DNA of 64,000 nt from JAQUYS01 sp964430665 (GCA_964430665.1 CAYSFC010000001.1:1-64000), one strand, 5' to 3'. Counted from the stretch's first letter, positions 32,549 through 40,767 are shown. Notes: generated by a model from the letters alone, not told the origin. Numbers and translations: made by a program.

Positions 32549-33709
32549 ATGGGAGAATTTATTTTAGGTCACAATCAAAAAAGAATCAATAATCTGAAAA
32601 TTCCTGCTTTAGATACAATTTTAGAAAAATATGATTTATTTAAACAAGAAAGTATAGTTATGAGTAAAGTTTTAGTAGAAATATACCTTAGCAACTTTTC
32701 GAATGCATTTTATTCTGAAGAATTGTTTGCAAAATTCTTTCATAGAAATCCTGAAACGATAAAAAATAATAGTCTATTTGTTGTAGAAAATTTATTGAAA
32801 GATTCTTTTTCGAAAATAGATTTGAATCCTTCAGTGGTGGAAAGAATTAAAGAGTTTCATTCTGAAGAAGAAAAAACAATTTTAGAATATTATTCTGAGA
32901 ATGTTTATGAGACATCAAAAACTAAAAAATATTTTAGAAGAAAGGATAATGCTGAAAAATACCAAATGGGAGAAATGATTAATTTCAACGAATATAAAAA
33001 AGTCTTAGATATTAGCACTAAGACTATAAATTCTAGAATGAATCCAAAATTAGATGAAAAGGTAATGAGATATATTTTAAAGAAATTATTTCCAAATCAT
33101 GGCGTAATGACTGAAGATAAGTTGGAACCATATATTTATGAAAAAGATAGAGATATTAAGAAATCAATGAATTTTGCATTTTTTGAAAAACCAAACAATC
33201 ATTATTCTGAAATAAATAAAGAAAAAGTTATTTTAAAAGTATGGCCAATATGGAAAAGCGGAAAATTATGGACAAATACTCGTAAGAAAAATGAAGAAAA
33301 ATATTCTTTATTGACTGAAGTAATTTCTAGTTCAGATATAAAAGCGATTTTTGGAAATACATATCCGCAAGATATAACCCCTATGTATATAATTGATGTT
33401 CTGAAAAAGAATACAAATGATTTTGGCGTGTGTGATACTGAAGAAAAAGCTAAGCAAATGACTCAAGCAATAAATAGAAAAGTTATAAATGATCTTGAAG
33501 TTAAAATATATTTAACAGGTAGGGGCGCTAAGAAAAATTTTGATTTATTTCACGAACATTATGATAAAACAAACAAAATTAAATTATTAGATTTACATAC
33601 TAATATAAAAAAATTCAACACATTACCTCCAATTATAAGAAAATACATTCTAGCTAAAACTCATAAAGATAGAACACACTTATATGACAAGGCTAAAAGA
33701 GGATATTAA
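32549..33709 (+). CDS. Hypothetical soluble protein, 386 residues
   Basis: I recognise no domain. The protein is basic and mostly helical, with KFFHRNPETIKNNSLFVVENLL, KTINSRMNPKLDEKVMRYILKKLF and a C-terminus KFNTLPPIIRKYILAKTHKDRTHLYDKAKRGY. Two stretches could be HTH-like, which might mean nucleic-acid binding, but this is a guess. ATG 32549 lies about 27 bases after TTTATAAATAAATT, so it is probably leaderless. Divergent from the zinc-ribbon membrane protein and 38 bases before topA. Confidence 0.5.
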   Translation: MGEFILGHNQKRINNLKIPALDTILEKYDLFKQESIVMSKVLVEIYLSNFSNAFYSEELFAKFFHRNPETIKNNSLFVVENLLKDSFSKIDLNPSVVERIKEFHSEEEKTILEYYSENVYETSKTKKYFRRKDNAEKYQMGEMINFNEYKKVLDISTKTINSRMNPKLDEKVMRYILKKLFPNHGVMTEDKLEPYIYEKDRDIKKSMNFAFFEKPNNHYSEINKEKVILKVWPIWKSGKLWTNTRKKNEEKYSLLTEVISSSDIKAIFGNTYPQDITPMYIIDVLKKNTNDFGVCDTEEKAKQMTQAINRKVINDLEVKIYLTGRGAKKNFDLFHEHYDKTNKIKLLDLHTNIKKFNTLPPIIRKYILAKTHKDRTHLYDKAKRGY

Positions 33710-33747
33710 AGGTTACATTTTTAAATAACTACTTTTTCTCTTAAGAA

Positions 33748-36033
33748 ATGGGATATGAACTTATAATTTCTGAGAAACCATCTCAATCAAAAAAAATCGC
33801 TGAATCTCTTGCAGATACAAAAGCAACAAAAATATCTGAAAATGGTGTTAATTACTATTCTTTGACTCATAAAGGCAAGGAAATAATATGTGCAAGTGCT
33901 GTAGGACATATTTATTCTCTTGAAGAAAAAAATAAATCATTTACATATCCTTCATTTGATATTGAATGGAAACCTGCTTTTGAAGTAGATAAAAACGCAA
34001 CACATACTAAAAAATACATTAATGTTCTTAAAAAGCTAGCAAAAAAGGCGGAATCTTTTACAATAGCAACGGACTTTGATATTGAAGGAGAAGTTATCGG
34101 TCTTAACGCTCTTAGATATGCTTGTGGACAAAAAGAAGCTCAAAGAATGAAATTTTCAACATTAACTAAACCAGATTTAGAAAAAAGTTATGATACTAAA
34201 TTAAAAACGATTGAGTGGAAACAAGCTGAGGCTGGGGAAACAAGACATTTCCTTGATTGGATGTATGGTATGAATATTAGCCGTGCACTTATGATTGCAA
34301 TTAAAAAAGCAGGAATTTGGAAATCACTTTCAACAGGAAGAGTTCAAGGACCTGCTCTTAAAATAGTTGTAGATAAAGAAAAAGAAATAAAAAAGTTTAT
34401 TCCAACTCCTTATTGGCAAATAACATATAAGGGAGTTGTTAAAGGAACACAAGTAGATAGTTTACATGAAAAAGATAAATTTCTTGTTGAAAAAAAAGCA
34501 GAAGAAATTTTCAATAAAATTAAAGGTAAAGACGGAAAAATAAAAAAAATTGATTCAAATAAGAAAAAAGTTCCTCCTCCATTTCCTTTTGATCTTACAA
34601 CACTTCAAACCGAAGCGTACAAATCACTAAGATTTTCTCCGAAAGATTCTTTAGCTATTGCTCAGGATTTGTATTCAAATGGATGGATTTCTTATCCTAG
34701 AACAAGTTCTCAACAATTGCCACCTGAATTAGGTTATGAAAAATTGTTGAAATCTTTATTAAGATCGAACATTTATAAAGAATTAGCACAAAAAATTCTT
34801 TCACAAAAAATTTTGAAACCAAATAACGGCACTAAAAAAGATCCTGCACATCCTGCAATATATCCTACAGGAGTATTACCTGATTTAAAAAAGATAAGTG
34901 AAAGAGGGTTAAAATTATTTGATTTAATTGTTAGAAGATTCTTAGCTACATTCTCAACAGAAGCTGAAAGAGAAACAAACAAAATAACGTTTGATGTAGA
35001 AGGGGAGAATTTTGAAACTAAAGGAACTAGAACAACAATTGAAGGTTGGTTTGAATTTTATGGGAAACACGTAAAATTAGATGATGTAACTTTACCTAAA
35101 GTTGAGATAGGTCAAGATGTTAAGTATAAAAAAGCAGAGTTACTAAGTAAGGAAACTTCACCTCCTAAAAGATATACTCCTTCATCTTTAATTAAAGAAT
35201 TAGAAAAAAGAAATCTTGGAACAAAATCGACAAGAGCATCAATAATTGAAACTCTTCATCAAAGAGATTATGTTGGAGAAAAAACTTTAGAAGCAACGGA
35301 AATGGGAATTAAAATAAACGATACTTTGGAAAAATATTGTCCAGATATAGTTAAAGAAGACCTAACAAGACATTTTGAAGAAGAAATGGAATTAATTCGT
35401 GAGGAAAAAAGTTCTGAGAAGAAAATTTTAGATGAAGCTAAAACTGAACTTATGAAAATACTTGAAAAACTAAAGAAACATGAAAAACACATTGGTGAAG
35501 AGCTTAAAAATTCTCTTGAAGAGATGCAAGATATTCAAAACCACGTTGGAAAATGTCCTATTTGTAAAGAAGGTAATCTTGTAATAAAATATTCTCCTAA
35601 AACAAAACAGAAATTCATAGGATGTGATAAATATCCTGAATGTAAAGCAATATATTCTGTACCTAAAGCTACAAAAATAGTTGGAACAGATAAAAAGTGC
35701 GAGGCGTGTGGATTTCCTCTTATTTCAGTAACTCATGGTGGAAGAACACAACTTATGTGTTTTAATATAGATTGTCCTAAAAAATTGGACGAACATGATC
35801 ATGATCCTTCTGTTAAAAAACTATTAACTAAACCATGTCCTAAATGTGGTGAAAAATTAGTTATGAGAAAAAGTTTCTATGGTGAATTTATAGGTTGTTC
35901 AAGTTATCCTAAATGCCACTATATGTGTAAATTAGATGGTGAAGAGATAATTATGAATAAGAAAAAGACTAAAAAAACAATTAAAACAGTTAAGAAAACT
36001 TCTAAGAAGACGAGTAAAAAGAAACAAGTCTAA
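33748..36033 (+). CDS. topA: DNA topoisomerase I (type IA) with three zinc fingers
   Basis: 761 residues. TOPRIM start (LIISEKPSQSKKIAE.. ATDFDIEGEVIG) and the active-site tyrosine Y316 in NGWISYPRTSSQQLP. ALMIAIKKAGIWKSLSTGRVQGP marks the archaeal group. Three C-terminal tetracysteine fingers follow (CPICKEGN..CDKYPEC, CEACGF..CFNIDC, CPKCGEK..CSSYPKC). A final 25-residue lysine-rich tail (KKTKKTIKTVKKTSKKTSKK) should bind DNA. It relaxes negative supercoils in the cytoplasm. An H1-like Lys/Ala protein is encoded convergently next door. Confidence 0.96.
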   Translation: MGYELIISEKPSQSKKIAESLADTKATKISENGVNYYSLTHKGKEIICASAVGHIYSLEEKNKSFTYPSFDIEWKPAFEVDKNATHTKKYINVLKKLAKKAESFTIATDFDIEGEVIGLNALRYACGQKEAQRMKFSTLTKPDLEKSYDTKLKTIEWKQAEAGETRHFLDWMYGMNISRALMIAIKKAGIWKSLSTGRVQGPALKIVVDKEKEIKKFIPTPYWQITYKGVVKGTQVDSLHEKDKFLVEKKAEEIFNKIKGKDGKIKKIDSNKKKVPPPFPFDLTTLQTEAYKSLRFSPKDSLAIAQDLYSNGWISYPRTSSQQLPPELGYEKLLKSLLRSNIYKELAQKILSQKILKPNNGTKKDPAHPAIYPTGVLPDLKKISERGLKLFDLIVRRFLATFSTEAERETNKITFDVEGENFETKGTRTTIEGWFEFYGKHVKLDDVTLPKVEIGQDVKYKKAELLSKETSPPKRYTPSSLIKELEKRNLGTKSTRASIIETLHQRDYVGEKTLEATEMGIKINDTLEKYCPDIVKEDLTRHFEEEMELIREEKSSEKKILDEAKTELMKILEKLKKHEKHIGEELKNSLEEMQDIQNHVGKCPICKEGNLVIKYSPKTKQKFIGCDKYPECKAIYSVPKATKIVGTDKKCEACGFPLISVTHGGRTQLMCFNIDCPKKLDEHDHDPSVKKLLTKPCPKCGEKLVMRKSFYGEFIGCSSYPKCHYMCKLDGEEIIMNKKKTKKTIKTVKKTSKKTSKKKQV

Positions 36034-36070
36034 AAATTTATAATCTGTGTAGAAATAAACCCTAGTAAAC

Positions 36071-36086
36071 GAATTCCGAAGAATTC
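36071..36086. repeat. 6-bp hairpin downstream of topA
   Basis: GAATTC-CGAA-GAATTC between the convergent topA and Lys-rich genes. It may serve termination, though no long U-run follows on either side. Confidence 0.3.
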
Positions 36087-36122
36087 ATTCACTATAAAAT
36101 TAAATTCAAAAAAATTAAGAAA

Positions 36123-36500
36123 TTACTTTTTCTTTTTAACTACTCTTTTTTTAGTAGTTTTCTTTTTAGCTGGAGCTTTTTTTACTGCTTTTTTCTTTAC
36201 TGCTTTCTTTTTAGCTGGAGCTTTTTTCACTGCTTTCTTAACAGTTTTTTTCTTAACAGCTTTTTTCTTTTTAGCTGGAGCTTTTTTTACTGCTTTTTTC
36301 TTTACTACTTTTTTCTTAACAGCTTTCTTCTTAACAGCTTTCTTTTTTACTGCTTTCTTTTTAGCTGGAGCTTTTTTTACTGCTTTTTTCTTTACTGCTT
36401 TCTTTTTAGCTGGAGCTTTTTTCACTGCTTTCTTAACTGCTTTTTTCTTTACTACTTTTTTTACAACTTTTTTCTTAGTAGGTTTTTTCTTTGCTACCAT
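36123..36500 (-). CDS. Lys/Ala-repeat histone H1-like basic protein
   Basis: 125 residues from ATG 36500, with GAGGTG as Shine-Dalgarno (an upstream ATG at 36530 lacks one). Almost the entire protein is made of KKKAVKKAPAKKKAVKKKA-type repeats with over half Lys. It resembles bacterial HC1/AlgP and the eukaryotic H1 tail. It very probably coats DNA or binds RNA without a fold of its own. The DNA repeats (agctggagcttttttt-type, five or so copies on the plus strand) are nearly identical, so the array can expand or shrink by slippage. Confidence 0.75.
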   Translation of the reverse strand: MVAKKKPTKKKVVKKVVKKKAVKKAVKKAPAKKKAVKKKAVKKAPAKKKAVKKKAVKKKAVKKKVVKKKAVKKAPAKKKKAVKKKTVKKAVKKAPAKKKAVKKKAVKKAPAKKKTTKKRVVKKKK

Positions 36501-36685
36501 GAATACACACCTCGTGTAGTTTTTAACCATATGTAAAATATAGTTAATAAGGTTTATTCAGAAAAACTAGTATTTAAAGGTTTTTGTTTTAGAGCAAAAA
36601 ATTAACAAATATTTAGTGTTTTATAAATTTTTTACAAAATTAAAAAAAATTTTATTAAAATTTTAATAGAAAAAAATTAAAAAAA

Positions 36686-36985
36686 TTATTCACAATCAAT
36701 CGCACAATTTTCAATTGTTTCTTCACAAATGCAATTTGCATTTATACATTGATCATCATTACAAATAGAATCTCCGCATTTATTTAGACAACCATCCATA
36801 GTAATCTCATCGAATGGAAGTTCTTCTAGACTTTGTACAAATTCACTTGTTTCAACGTCTGTGTCAGTTGTTTGAGTTAATTGATTTTCAGAAGAATTCA
36901 CTGAAATCACTTCATTGCTTGAACAAGCAGTAGCAAATATTGCTAAAACAAAAACAAATGTTAAAATTAATAATTTGAAATCCAT
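36686..36985 (-). CDS. Small cysteine-rich lipoprotein
   Basis: 99 residues. The N-terminus MDFKLLILTFVFVLAIFATACSS is a signal peptide ending in a lipobox (FATA-C), so the mature protein should be lipid-anchored at C21. A Ser/Thr/Glu-rich linker follows. The C-terminal 37 residues hold ten cysteines or so (CLNKCGDSICNDDQC.. CICEETIENCAIDCE), a disulfide-rich or calcium-binding module found repeatedly in archaeal surface proteins (GDxxCN..E.C..DC). It is monocistronic. Confidence 0.7.
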   Translation of the reverse strand: MDFKLLILTFVFVLAIFATACSSNEVISVNSSENQLTQTTDTDVETSEFVQSLEELPFDEITMDGCLNKCGDSICNDDQCINANCICEETIENCAIDCE

Positions 36986-37119
36986 TTTATTTACCTCTGT
37001 CTCACAACAATGAAATTGTGATGGAGTATATAAAAATTTTGATTGGTTAGATAATAATGACTAAAAAGTTTACCAAAAAAATTAATTTAAATATAATTTG
37101 CTTAAAAATTATAAACAAA

Positions 37120-38649
37120 TTAGATTTGCTTAATAAATTCTTCAACTTTTTCGAGAATTATTTTTTTTGCAGCAGGAATAAACTTAATACTTCCTGCAAC
37201 ATCATGACCGCCTCCAGAAATTCTAGCAAAGGAAACATTTTCTTTCAGGAATTGGACTAATTTATTACCATCAAAACATTTTTCAGATTGGTAAACTCTA
37301 TATACAATCATTGAATCACTATATGCTAAAGTAATAAATTTATTTGTAGTTGTTTCATGCTTATTATGAACAAATCCAGTAATCTTACCAATTGAGAAAA
37401 AATCGTTCCAAAGAGTTAATTTATCTGCATCTAATAGAATTATTTGGAATTTACCCCAAGATTTTTCTTCTTTAAACTTTTCGGTTGCTAAAAATAATTC
37501 TTTTTGTGTTTCTTCCAAGTAATTTTCATATAAATTTACCAAATCTTTTTGTTTCTGAGATGGTTTTTTCAATAAATCTTTTATTGGCAACTCACCATAA
37601 GCATATTTGGTGAAAAATACTTCAAGATTTACCATATTTCCTAATTTTTGTAAATAATCTAAAGGTTCATTGGAAAGTTGAACGAATTTTTCAAAAGGTT
37701 CTCCTTGACATTTATCTGCAACAGCACCTAAGGTTGCAGAGAAAACATCGTGATGAACTTCTTCAGTTAAATAATAAGCCAATCTAAAAGATAACATTGA
37801 TGTGGAGAATTCTTTAGAAAGACCTACTAAATGAGGGTTTGAATGAGCTAATACTAATTCACAAGTTTGAGATTTACCGTGTTCATCTAATTTTCCAGGA
37901 TCGTGATGATCTACGACGACAAAGTCCGCTCCAAATATTTTTGCTTTTTTTATGGCTAAGATATCTTCACATGTACTTCCATTATCAATTATTATTATTA
38001 GAGGAGTTTTGTTTTCAACTCTATCTAAATTTGATTGAAAAAAAGAAATATCTTTTGTAGCATCACTTATTTCATAATAAGGTGTTTTAGAAGCATTTCT
38101 GGTATAATAATTGTGTATAAATTTTAAATCTGGTTGTCTTTGTTTTATTTTATATAAAATTGCATTTTCCAAAATATATGCACTTGCATAACCATCACAA
38201 TCAGCATGATGGGACAATATTATGGGTCTTTTTTGATTTATTGCATTTAATATTTCATCAGAAACTTTTTTTAAGGAAGGTTCTAATTTTCTCCAATCTT
38301 GATGTTCAAATATATCGTTTTTATTTAAGTTTTTAACTTTTTCTATTACATTTTCTTGAATATTTTTTTCTACTTTCTTTACATCTACTATTTGACCTTG
38401 TAATCTTCCTTCATACATTGTTTTTTTGAAAGAAAATGTAACTACACAACCTTGTTCTATTTCAGGATATGCGCTCTGACCAGGTAAGTATTTGACTAAC
38501 TGAAGTGTTTGATTTCCATCATCAACAGTAAATATAGTAACATTCTGTAATCTTACAACTTGACTAACTTTAGCTTTTAATGTATAAATAACATTTTCAT
38601 CTTTATCATCCAATATATCTTTTATTTTTAACATTTCTTTGAATTTCAT
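37120..38649 (-). CDS. DHH-family nuclease/phosphoesterase with N-terminal OB fold (RecJ-like)
   Basis: 509 residues from ATG 38649. A further in-frame TTG at 38721 would overlap the dph2 fragment; a TATA-like AAATTTAAATACTCG and GAAGG favour 38649. OB-fold residues about 15-95 (VIYTLKAKVSQVVRLQNVTIFTVDDGNQTLQL). DHH domain: HHADCDGYAS (metal ligands), IIDNGST and VVDHHDPG, then DHHA1 with GGGHDVAG. This is the archaeal RecJ/GAN-like group acting on single-stranded DNA or RNA ends, with possible association with the replisome. All metal-binding motifs are intact. Confidence 0.88.
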   Translation of the reverse strand: MKFKEMLKIKDILDDKDENVIYTLKAKVSQVVRLQNVTIFTVDDGNQTLQLVKYLPGQSAYPEIEQGCVVTFSFKKTMYEGRLQGQIVDVKKVEKNIQENVIEKVKNLNKNDIFEHQDWRKLEPSLKKVSDEILNAINQKRPIILSHHADCDGYASAYILENAILYKIKQRQPDLKFIHNYYTRNASKTPYYEISDATKDISFFQSNLDRVENKTPLIIIIDNGSTCEDILAIKKAKIFGADFVVVDHHDPGKLDEHGKSQTCELVLAHSNPHLVGLSKEFSTSMLSFRLAYYLTEEVHHDVFSATLGAVADKCQGEPFEKFVQLSNEPLDYLQKLGNMVNLEVFFTKYAYGELPIKDLLKKPSQKQKDLVNLYENYLEETQKELFLATEKFKEEKSWGKFQIILLDADKLTLWNDFFSIGKITGFVHNKHETTTNKFITLAYSDSMIVYRVYQSEKCFDGNKLVQFLKENVSFARISGGGHDVAGSIKFIPAAKKIILEKVEEFIKQI

Positions 38650-38708
38650 TTTAACCTTCTTTACATTATGTACACGAGTATTTAAATTTTTGTAAATGTT
38701 TTTCGGAA

Positions 38709-38972
38709 TTAGTTTTTCCAAGAAGAATGACCAAAATGAATTATTAGATCTATGCCTAATTTTTCAACGTCTGAAGGTATATCGCAAGCTCCAAAATTAC
38801 TTCCAGCCCAAATCCATACTTCAACATCAATTTTACTTTCTATATCTTCTTTTAAGTTTTGGGCGAGAGGCTTTAAACCATCAGGTAATTGAATTAAGAC
38901 ATTTTTAGAACTATTTAGTTTAATTGTGTCGATAACTTTATCTAATTCAAAATTATAATCTTTGTAATTCAT
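38709..38972 (-). CDS. Truncated Dph2 (diphthamide synthase), N-terminal domain only
   Basis: 87 residues against about 340 in archaeal Dph2. The sequence is a good match to Dph2 domain 1: YNFELDKVIDTIKLNSSKNVLIQLPDGLKPLA, then SNFGACDIPSDVEKLGIDLIIHFGHSSW. The first of the three radical-SAM cluster cysteines (GACD) is present; domains 2 and 3 with the other two are missing. The frame ends in TAA just where domain 1 would continue, and a promoter for the DHH gene follows. Either a remnant of a lost diphthamide pathway or a repurposed domain. I see no frameshift that restores the rest. Confidence 0.72.
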   Translation of the reverse strand: MNYKDYNFELDKVIDTIKLNSSKNVLIQLPDGLKPLAQNLKEDIESKIDVEVWIWAGSNFGACDIPSDVEKLGIDLIIHFGHSSWKN

Positions 38973-39010
38973 TTTAAATAAAAAAATAAGGGAAATTAAT
39001 CCCTTTCAAA

Positions 39011-39916
39011 TTATTCTTTCTTTTCTTCGTCTTCAGAATCTTCTTCAGTTTCTTCTGTGTCGTCTTCTTCACTGATATCTACAGATTCTTCTTCATCTTC
39101 AAGAATTTTGTTAGATTTTTCTTTTGGTTCTTCTTCTATTTCTTCTTCATCTTGATCATCATCAAAATCTTCAGTATCTTTATCAAAATCTTCAGAATTC
39201 AAATCATCAATATCGTCTGCTTGAACATATGCATTTTCTTCTGCTTTTTTATCTTTCCACTTCTGAGCTTCTTTTTTATCCAATTTTCTCTTTTTAACTG
39301 GTTCAGAGACAACTTCTTTATCTGTTACAACTATTTTTGTATTTTCAACCAATTTTGCCATTCTAATATCTACGCTTTTGATTGGAAAAATCTTTTTTAG
39401 AGAATCTTTTATAATTTTCTGTAATTTTCCTTCAACTATTGCTTGTACAGTTCCTTCAACATTTGTTTTTACAACGTATTCTCTGATGATTTTTCTTGCT
39501 TCTAATCTACATGCAGACTGAATTAATTTAGTTGTGTGATTAACAGTCACTATAAGAGGTTTAATTCTTAAAATTCTTTTATCTGAAGTTTTTGATATGA
39601 ATGAATCTGCAACTTTATCTCTTCCACGTCTAACTAATCTTTTTAATGCTGAATTAATCATATTATATCCAACAACTTCAGTTTTACCTTTTCCATCTTC
39701 AACACCAATAACTTTAAATTGAATATTTGCGTTTTGTTTTCGCATATTTTTAGTTATTGTTGATAAATTAGCTGTTAAATATTTTCCATTGAGATCGCTT
39801 GTTTCAAAAACATGTGATTCTCCTAATAAAGCTTCACCAAACATTGCAGGCGCGTAAATTGGAGCCCATTTTTTCTTTCCTTTTTTAATAATTGTTTTTT
39901 TCTTTTTAACTGCCAT
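39011..39916 (-). CDS. rps3ae: Ribosomal protein eS1 (S3Ae) with acidic C-terminal tail
   Basis: 301 residues against about 200-220 typically. Residues 1-200 match S3Ae: KKWAPIYAPAMFGEALLGE, GKYLTANLSTITKNMRKQN, RRGRDKVADSFISKT and RLEARKIIREYVV. From about 205 a Lys patch gives way to nearly 90 residues dominated by Asp/Glu (DFDDDQDEEEIEEEPKEK). Small-subunit protein near the mRNA exit. Shine-Dalgarno AGGTGA precedes ATG 39916 and overlaps the eL41 stop, so the two are translationally linked. Confidence 0.93.
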   Translation of the reverse strand: MAVKKKKTIIKKGKKKWAPIYAPAMFGEALLGESHVFETSDLNGKYLTANLSTITKNMRKQNANIQFKVIGVEDGKGKTEVVGYNMINSALKRLVRRGRDKVADSFISKTSDKRILRIKPLIVTVNHTTKLIQSACRLEARKIIREYVVKTNVEGTVQAIVEGKLQKIIKDSLKKIFPIKSVDIRMAKLVENTKIVVTDKEVVSEPVKKRKLDKKEAQKWKDKKAEENAYVQADDIDDLNSEDFDKDTEDFDDDQDEEEIEEEPKEKSNKILEDEEESVDISEEDDTEETEEDSEDEEKKE

Positions 39917-39926
39917 TTTAGTTCAC

Positions 39927-40025
39927 CTATGCTGTTCGTTTACGCTTTTCTTTTTTCATTCTTTTTCGTTGCCACTTCCAACGCATTTGACCTTTCTTTT
40001 TCCATCGTCTACTTGATCGTTTCAT
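39927..40025 (-). CDS. rpl41e: Ribosomal protein eL41 (L41e), 32 residues
   Basis: A 32-codon frame encodes MKRSSRRWKKKGQ and MRWKWQRKRMKKEKRKRTA. The second part matches eL41 (MRxKWRKKRMRRLKRKRRKMR), the smallest ribosomal protein, a basic helix at the subunit bridge eB12/eB14. An internal ATG at 39986 with AAGGT before it would give just that core, so either start may be used. It lies directly before rps3ae, 10 bases away. Confidence 0.75.
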   Translation of the reverse strand: MKRSSRRWKKKGQMRWKWQRKRMKKEKRKRTA

Positions 40026-40098
40026 TTTTATTTTACCTTTTATTTTTTATTTGAAAAACAATAATATTTTCTAGTAACATATTTACTAAGAAAATGAA

Positions 40099-40173
40099 TG
40101 CTCCCGCCGGGATTCGAACCCGGGTCCTCGGCGCGAAAGGCTGAGATGATTGGCCGGACTACACCACGGAAGC
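40099..40173 (-). tRNA. tRNA-Glu (TTC)
   Basis: Acceptor GCTTCCG/CGGGAGC (one G-U pair), anticodon loop CTTTCGC (anticodon TTC), T-arm CCGGG-TTCGAAT-CCCGG, A73. The anticodon stem TCAGC/GCCGA contains an A29-C41 mismatch in its centre. Otherwise identical in plan to archaeal tRNA-Glu, including the GTGTAGTCCGGCCAATCAT D-arm. Confidence 0.92.
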
Positions 40174-40207
40174 AGAATTGCCATTGATTTTAGTTGTTTT
40201 TTAAAAT

Positions 40208-40254
40208 GTCGTCTCGCCCGATTCACAGTTAGATGGACTGCTACTTAGGTTTGA
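40208..40254. other. GC-enriched intergenic stretch upstream of tRNA-Glu
   Basis: About 47 bases clearly richer in G+C than the surroundings, with a short hairpin CAGT-TAGATGG-ACTG. It lies between the promoter region of tRNA-Glu and a hypothetical gene. It could be a small RNA or a tRNA remnant; no assignment possible. Confidence 0.2.
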
Positions 40255-40279
40255 GTGAAAATTGAGAAATTTTTTCCAT

Positions 40280-40522
40280 TTATAAAGGTAGTGGTTTATT
40301 TCTTCTGTAAATTTGACTAGGTGGAGCTTGTGAAGGCACACTTCCATCATAATTTTCTTGAGAATTGTGCGCAAAAGTGTAAATAGGTTCCATTATTCTT
40401 GGGAAACCTCTAGATGCCAATAATGCAAATTCTTCACTGACACCAAGATTTAACATGAAATGTACTTTTTTTGAGCCTTCTTTTATTTCTTTCATAAAAT
40501 TGTCTTTAAATAAATAATCCAT
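40280..40522 (-). CDS. Hypothetical small protein, 80 residues
   Basis: Starts at ATG 40522 with GATGAT upstream (a more distal ATG at 40549 lacks a ribosome site). MDYLFKDNFMKEIKEGSKKVHFMLNLGVSEEFALLASRG forms likely helices; the tail SVPSQAPPSQIYRRNKPLPL is Pro-rich and probably disordered. The frame's starts lie next to the distal copy of the tRNA-linked repeat. No family recognised. Confidence 0.45.
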   Translation of the reverse strand: MDYLFKDNFMKEIKEGSKKVHFMLNLGVSEEFALLASRGFPRIMEPIYTFAHNSQENYDGSVPSQAPPSQIYRRNKPLPL

Positions 40523-40549
40523 TTTATCATCTTTTTTATTATATTGCAA

Positions 40550-40578
40550 CCAAAATAAAATGTGAGCCTACGGGGATT
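40550..40578. repeat. Partial duplicate of the tRNA-Ile 3' end and flank (distal copy)
   Basis: 29 bases identical to 40640-40668, exactly 90 bases away. They cover the 3' T-strand and acceptor of tRNA-Ile plus 13 bases of its downstream flank. Confidence 0.85.
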
Positions 40579-40639
40579 CAACCGAACGAATTTGTAAGTG
40601 AGCGTTGTGCTGGAATAAATATGACAGCATGTTCAAATC

Positions 40640-40668
40640 CCAAAATAAAATGTGAGCCTACGGGGATT
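40640..40668. repeat. Proximal copy of the tRNA-Ile 3'-end repeat
   Basis: The functional copy; positions 40653-40668 are inside the tRNA gene. The 61 bases between the copies carry GTTCAAATCCC in inverted orientation and ATGACAGCAT, the inverse of part of the tRNA intron. Confidence 0.85.
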
Positions 40669-40762
40669 TGAACCCCGGACCACTGGCTCTCTTCGAGCGA
40701 CATTGCTAAAACGCAATGCTGTCATATAAGACCAGCACTCTACCAGACTAAGCTATAGGCTC
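40653..40762 (-). tRNA. tRNA-Ile (TAT) with 36-base intron
   Basis: Acceptor GAGCCTA/TAGGCTC, D-arm GCTT..GAGT, anticodon stem CTGGT/GCCAG, T-arm CGGGG-TTCAAAT-CCCCG, A73. Removing 36 bases (40689-40724) between positions 37 and 38 leaves a 74-base tRNA with loop CTTATAA, anticodon TAT, which reads AUA. The intron contains the hairpin CATTGC/GCAATG, and UCUU/AAGA can pair across it with a 3-base GAG bulge as in a relaxed bulge-helix-bulge. Confidence 0.85.
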
Positions 40763-40767
40763 AGATA

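Noticed and set aside
37057..37260. 67-residue plus-strand frame near the end of the DHH gene
   Set aside because: Mostly the antisense of the DHH coding region; composition (Ile/Asn/Lys/Phe) is that expected by chance at this G+C.
38649..38721. Longer start for the DHH gene at TTG 38721
   Set aside because: It would overlap the dph2 fragment and precede the TATA-like element and Shine-Dalgarno that fit ATG 38649.
38695..38721. Frameshift that would restore full-length Dph2
   Set aside because: The next frames contain no Dph2 domain 2 motifs; the following sequence is a promoter and the DHH gene.
40560..40640. Second functional tRNA downstream of tRNA-Ile
   Set aside because: Only the 3' T-strand and acceptor are copied; no D-arm, anticodon arm or 5' acceptor can be formed.
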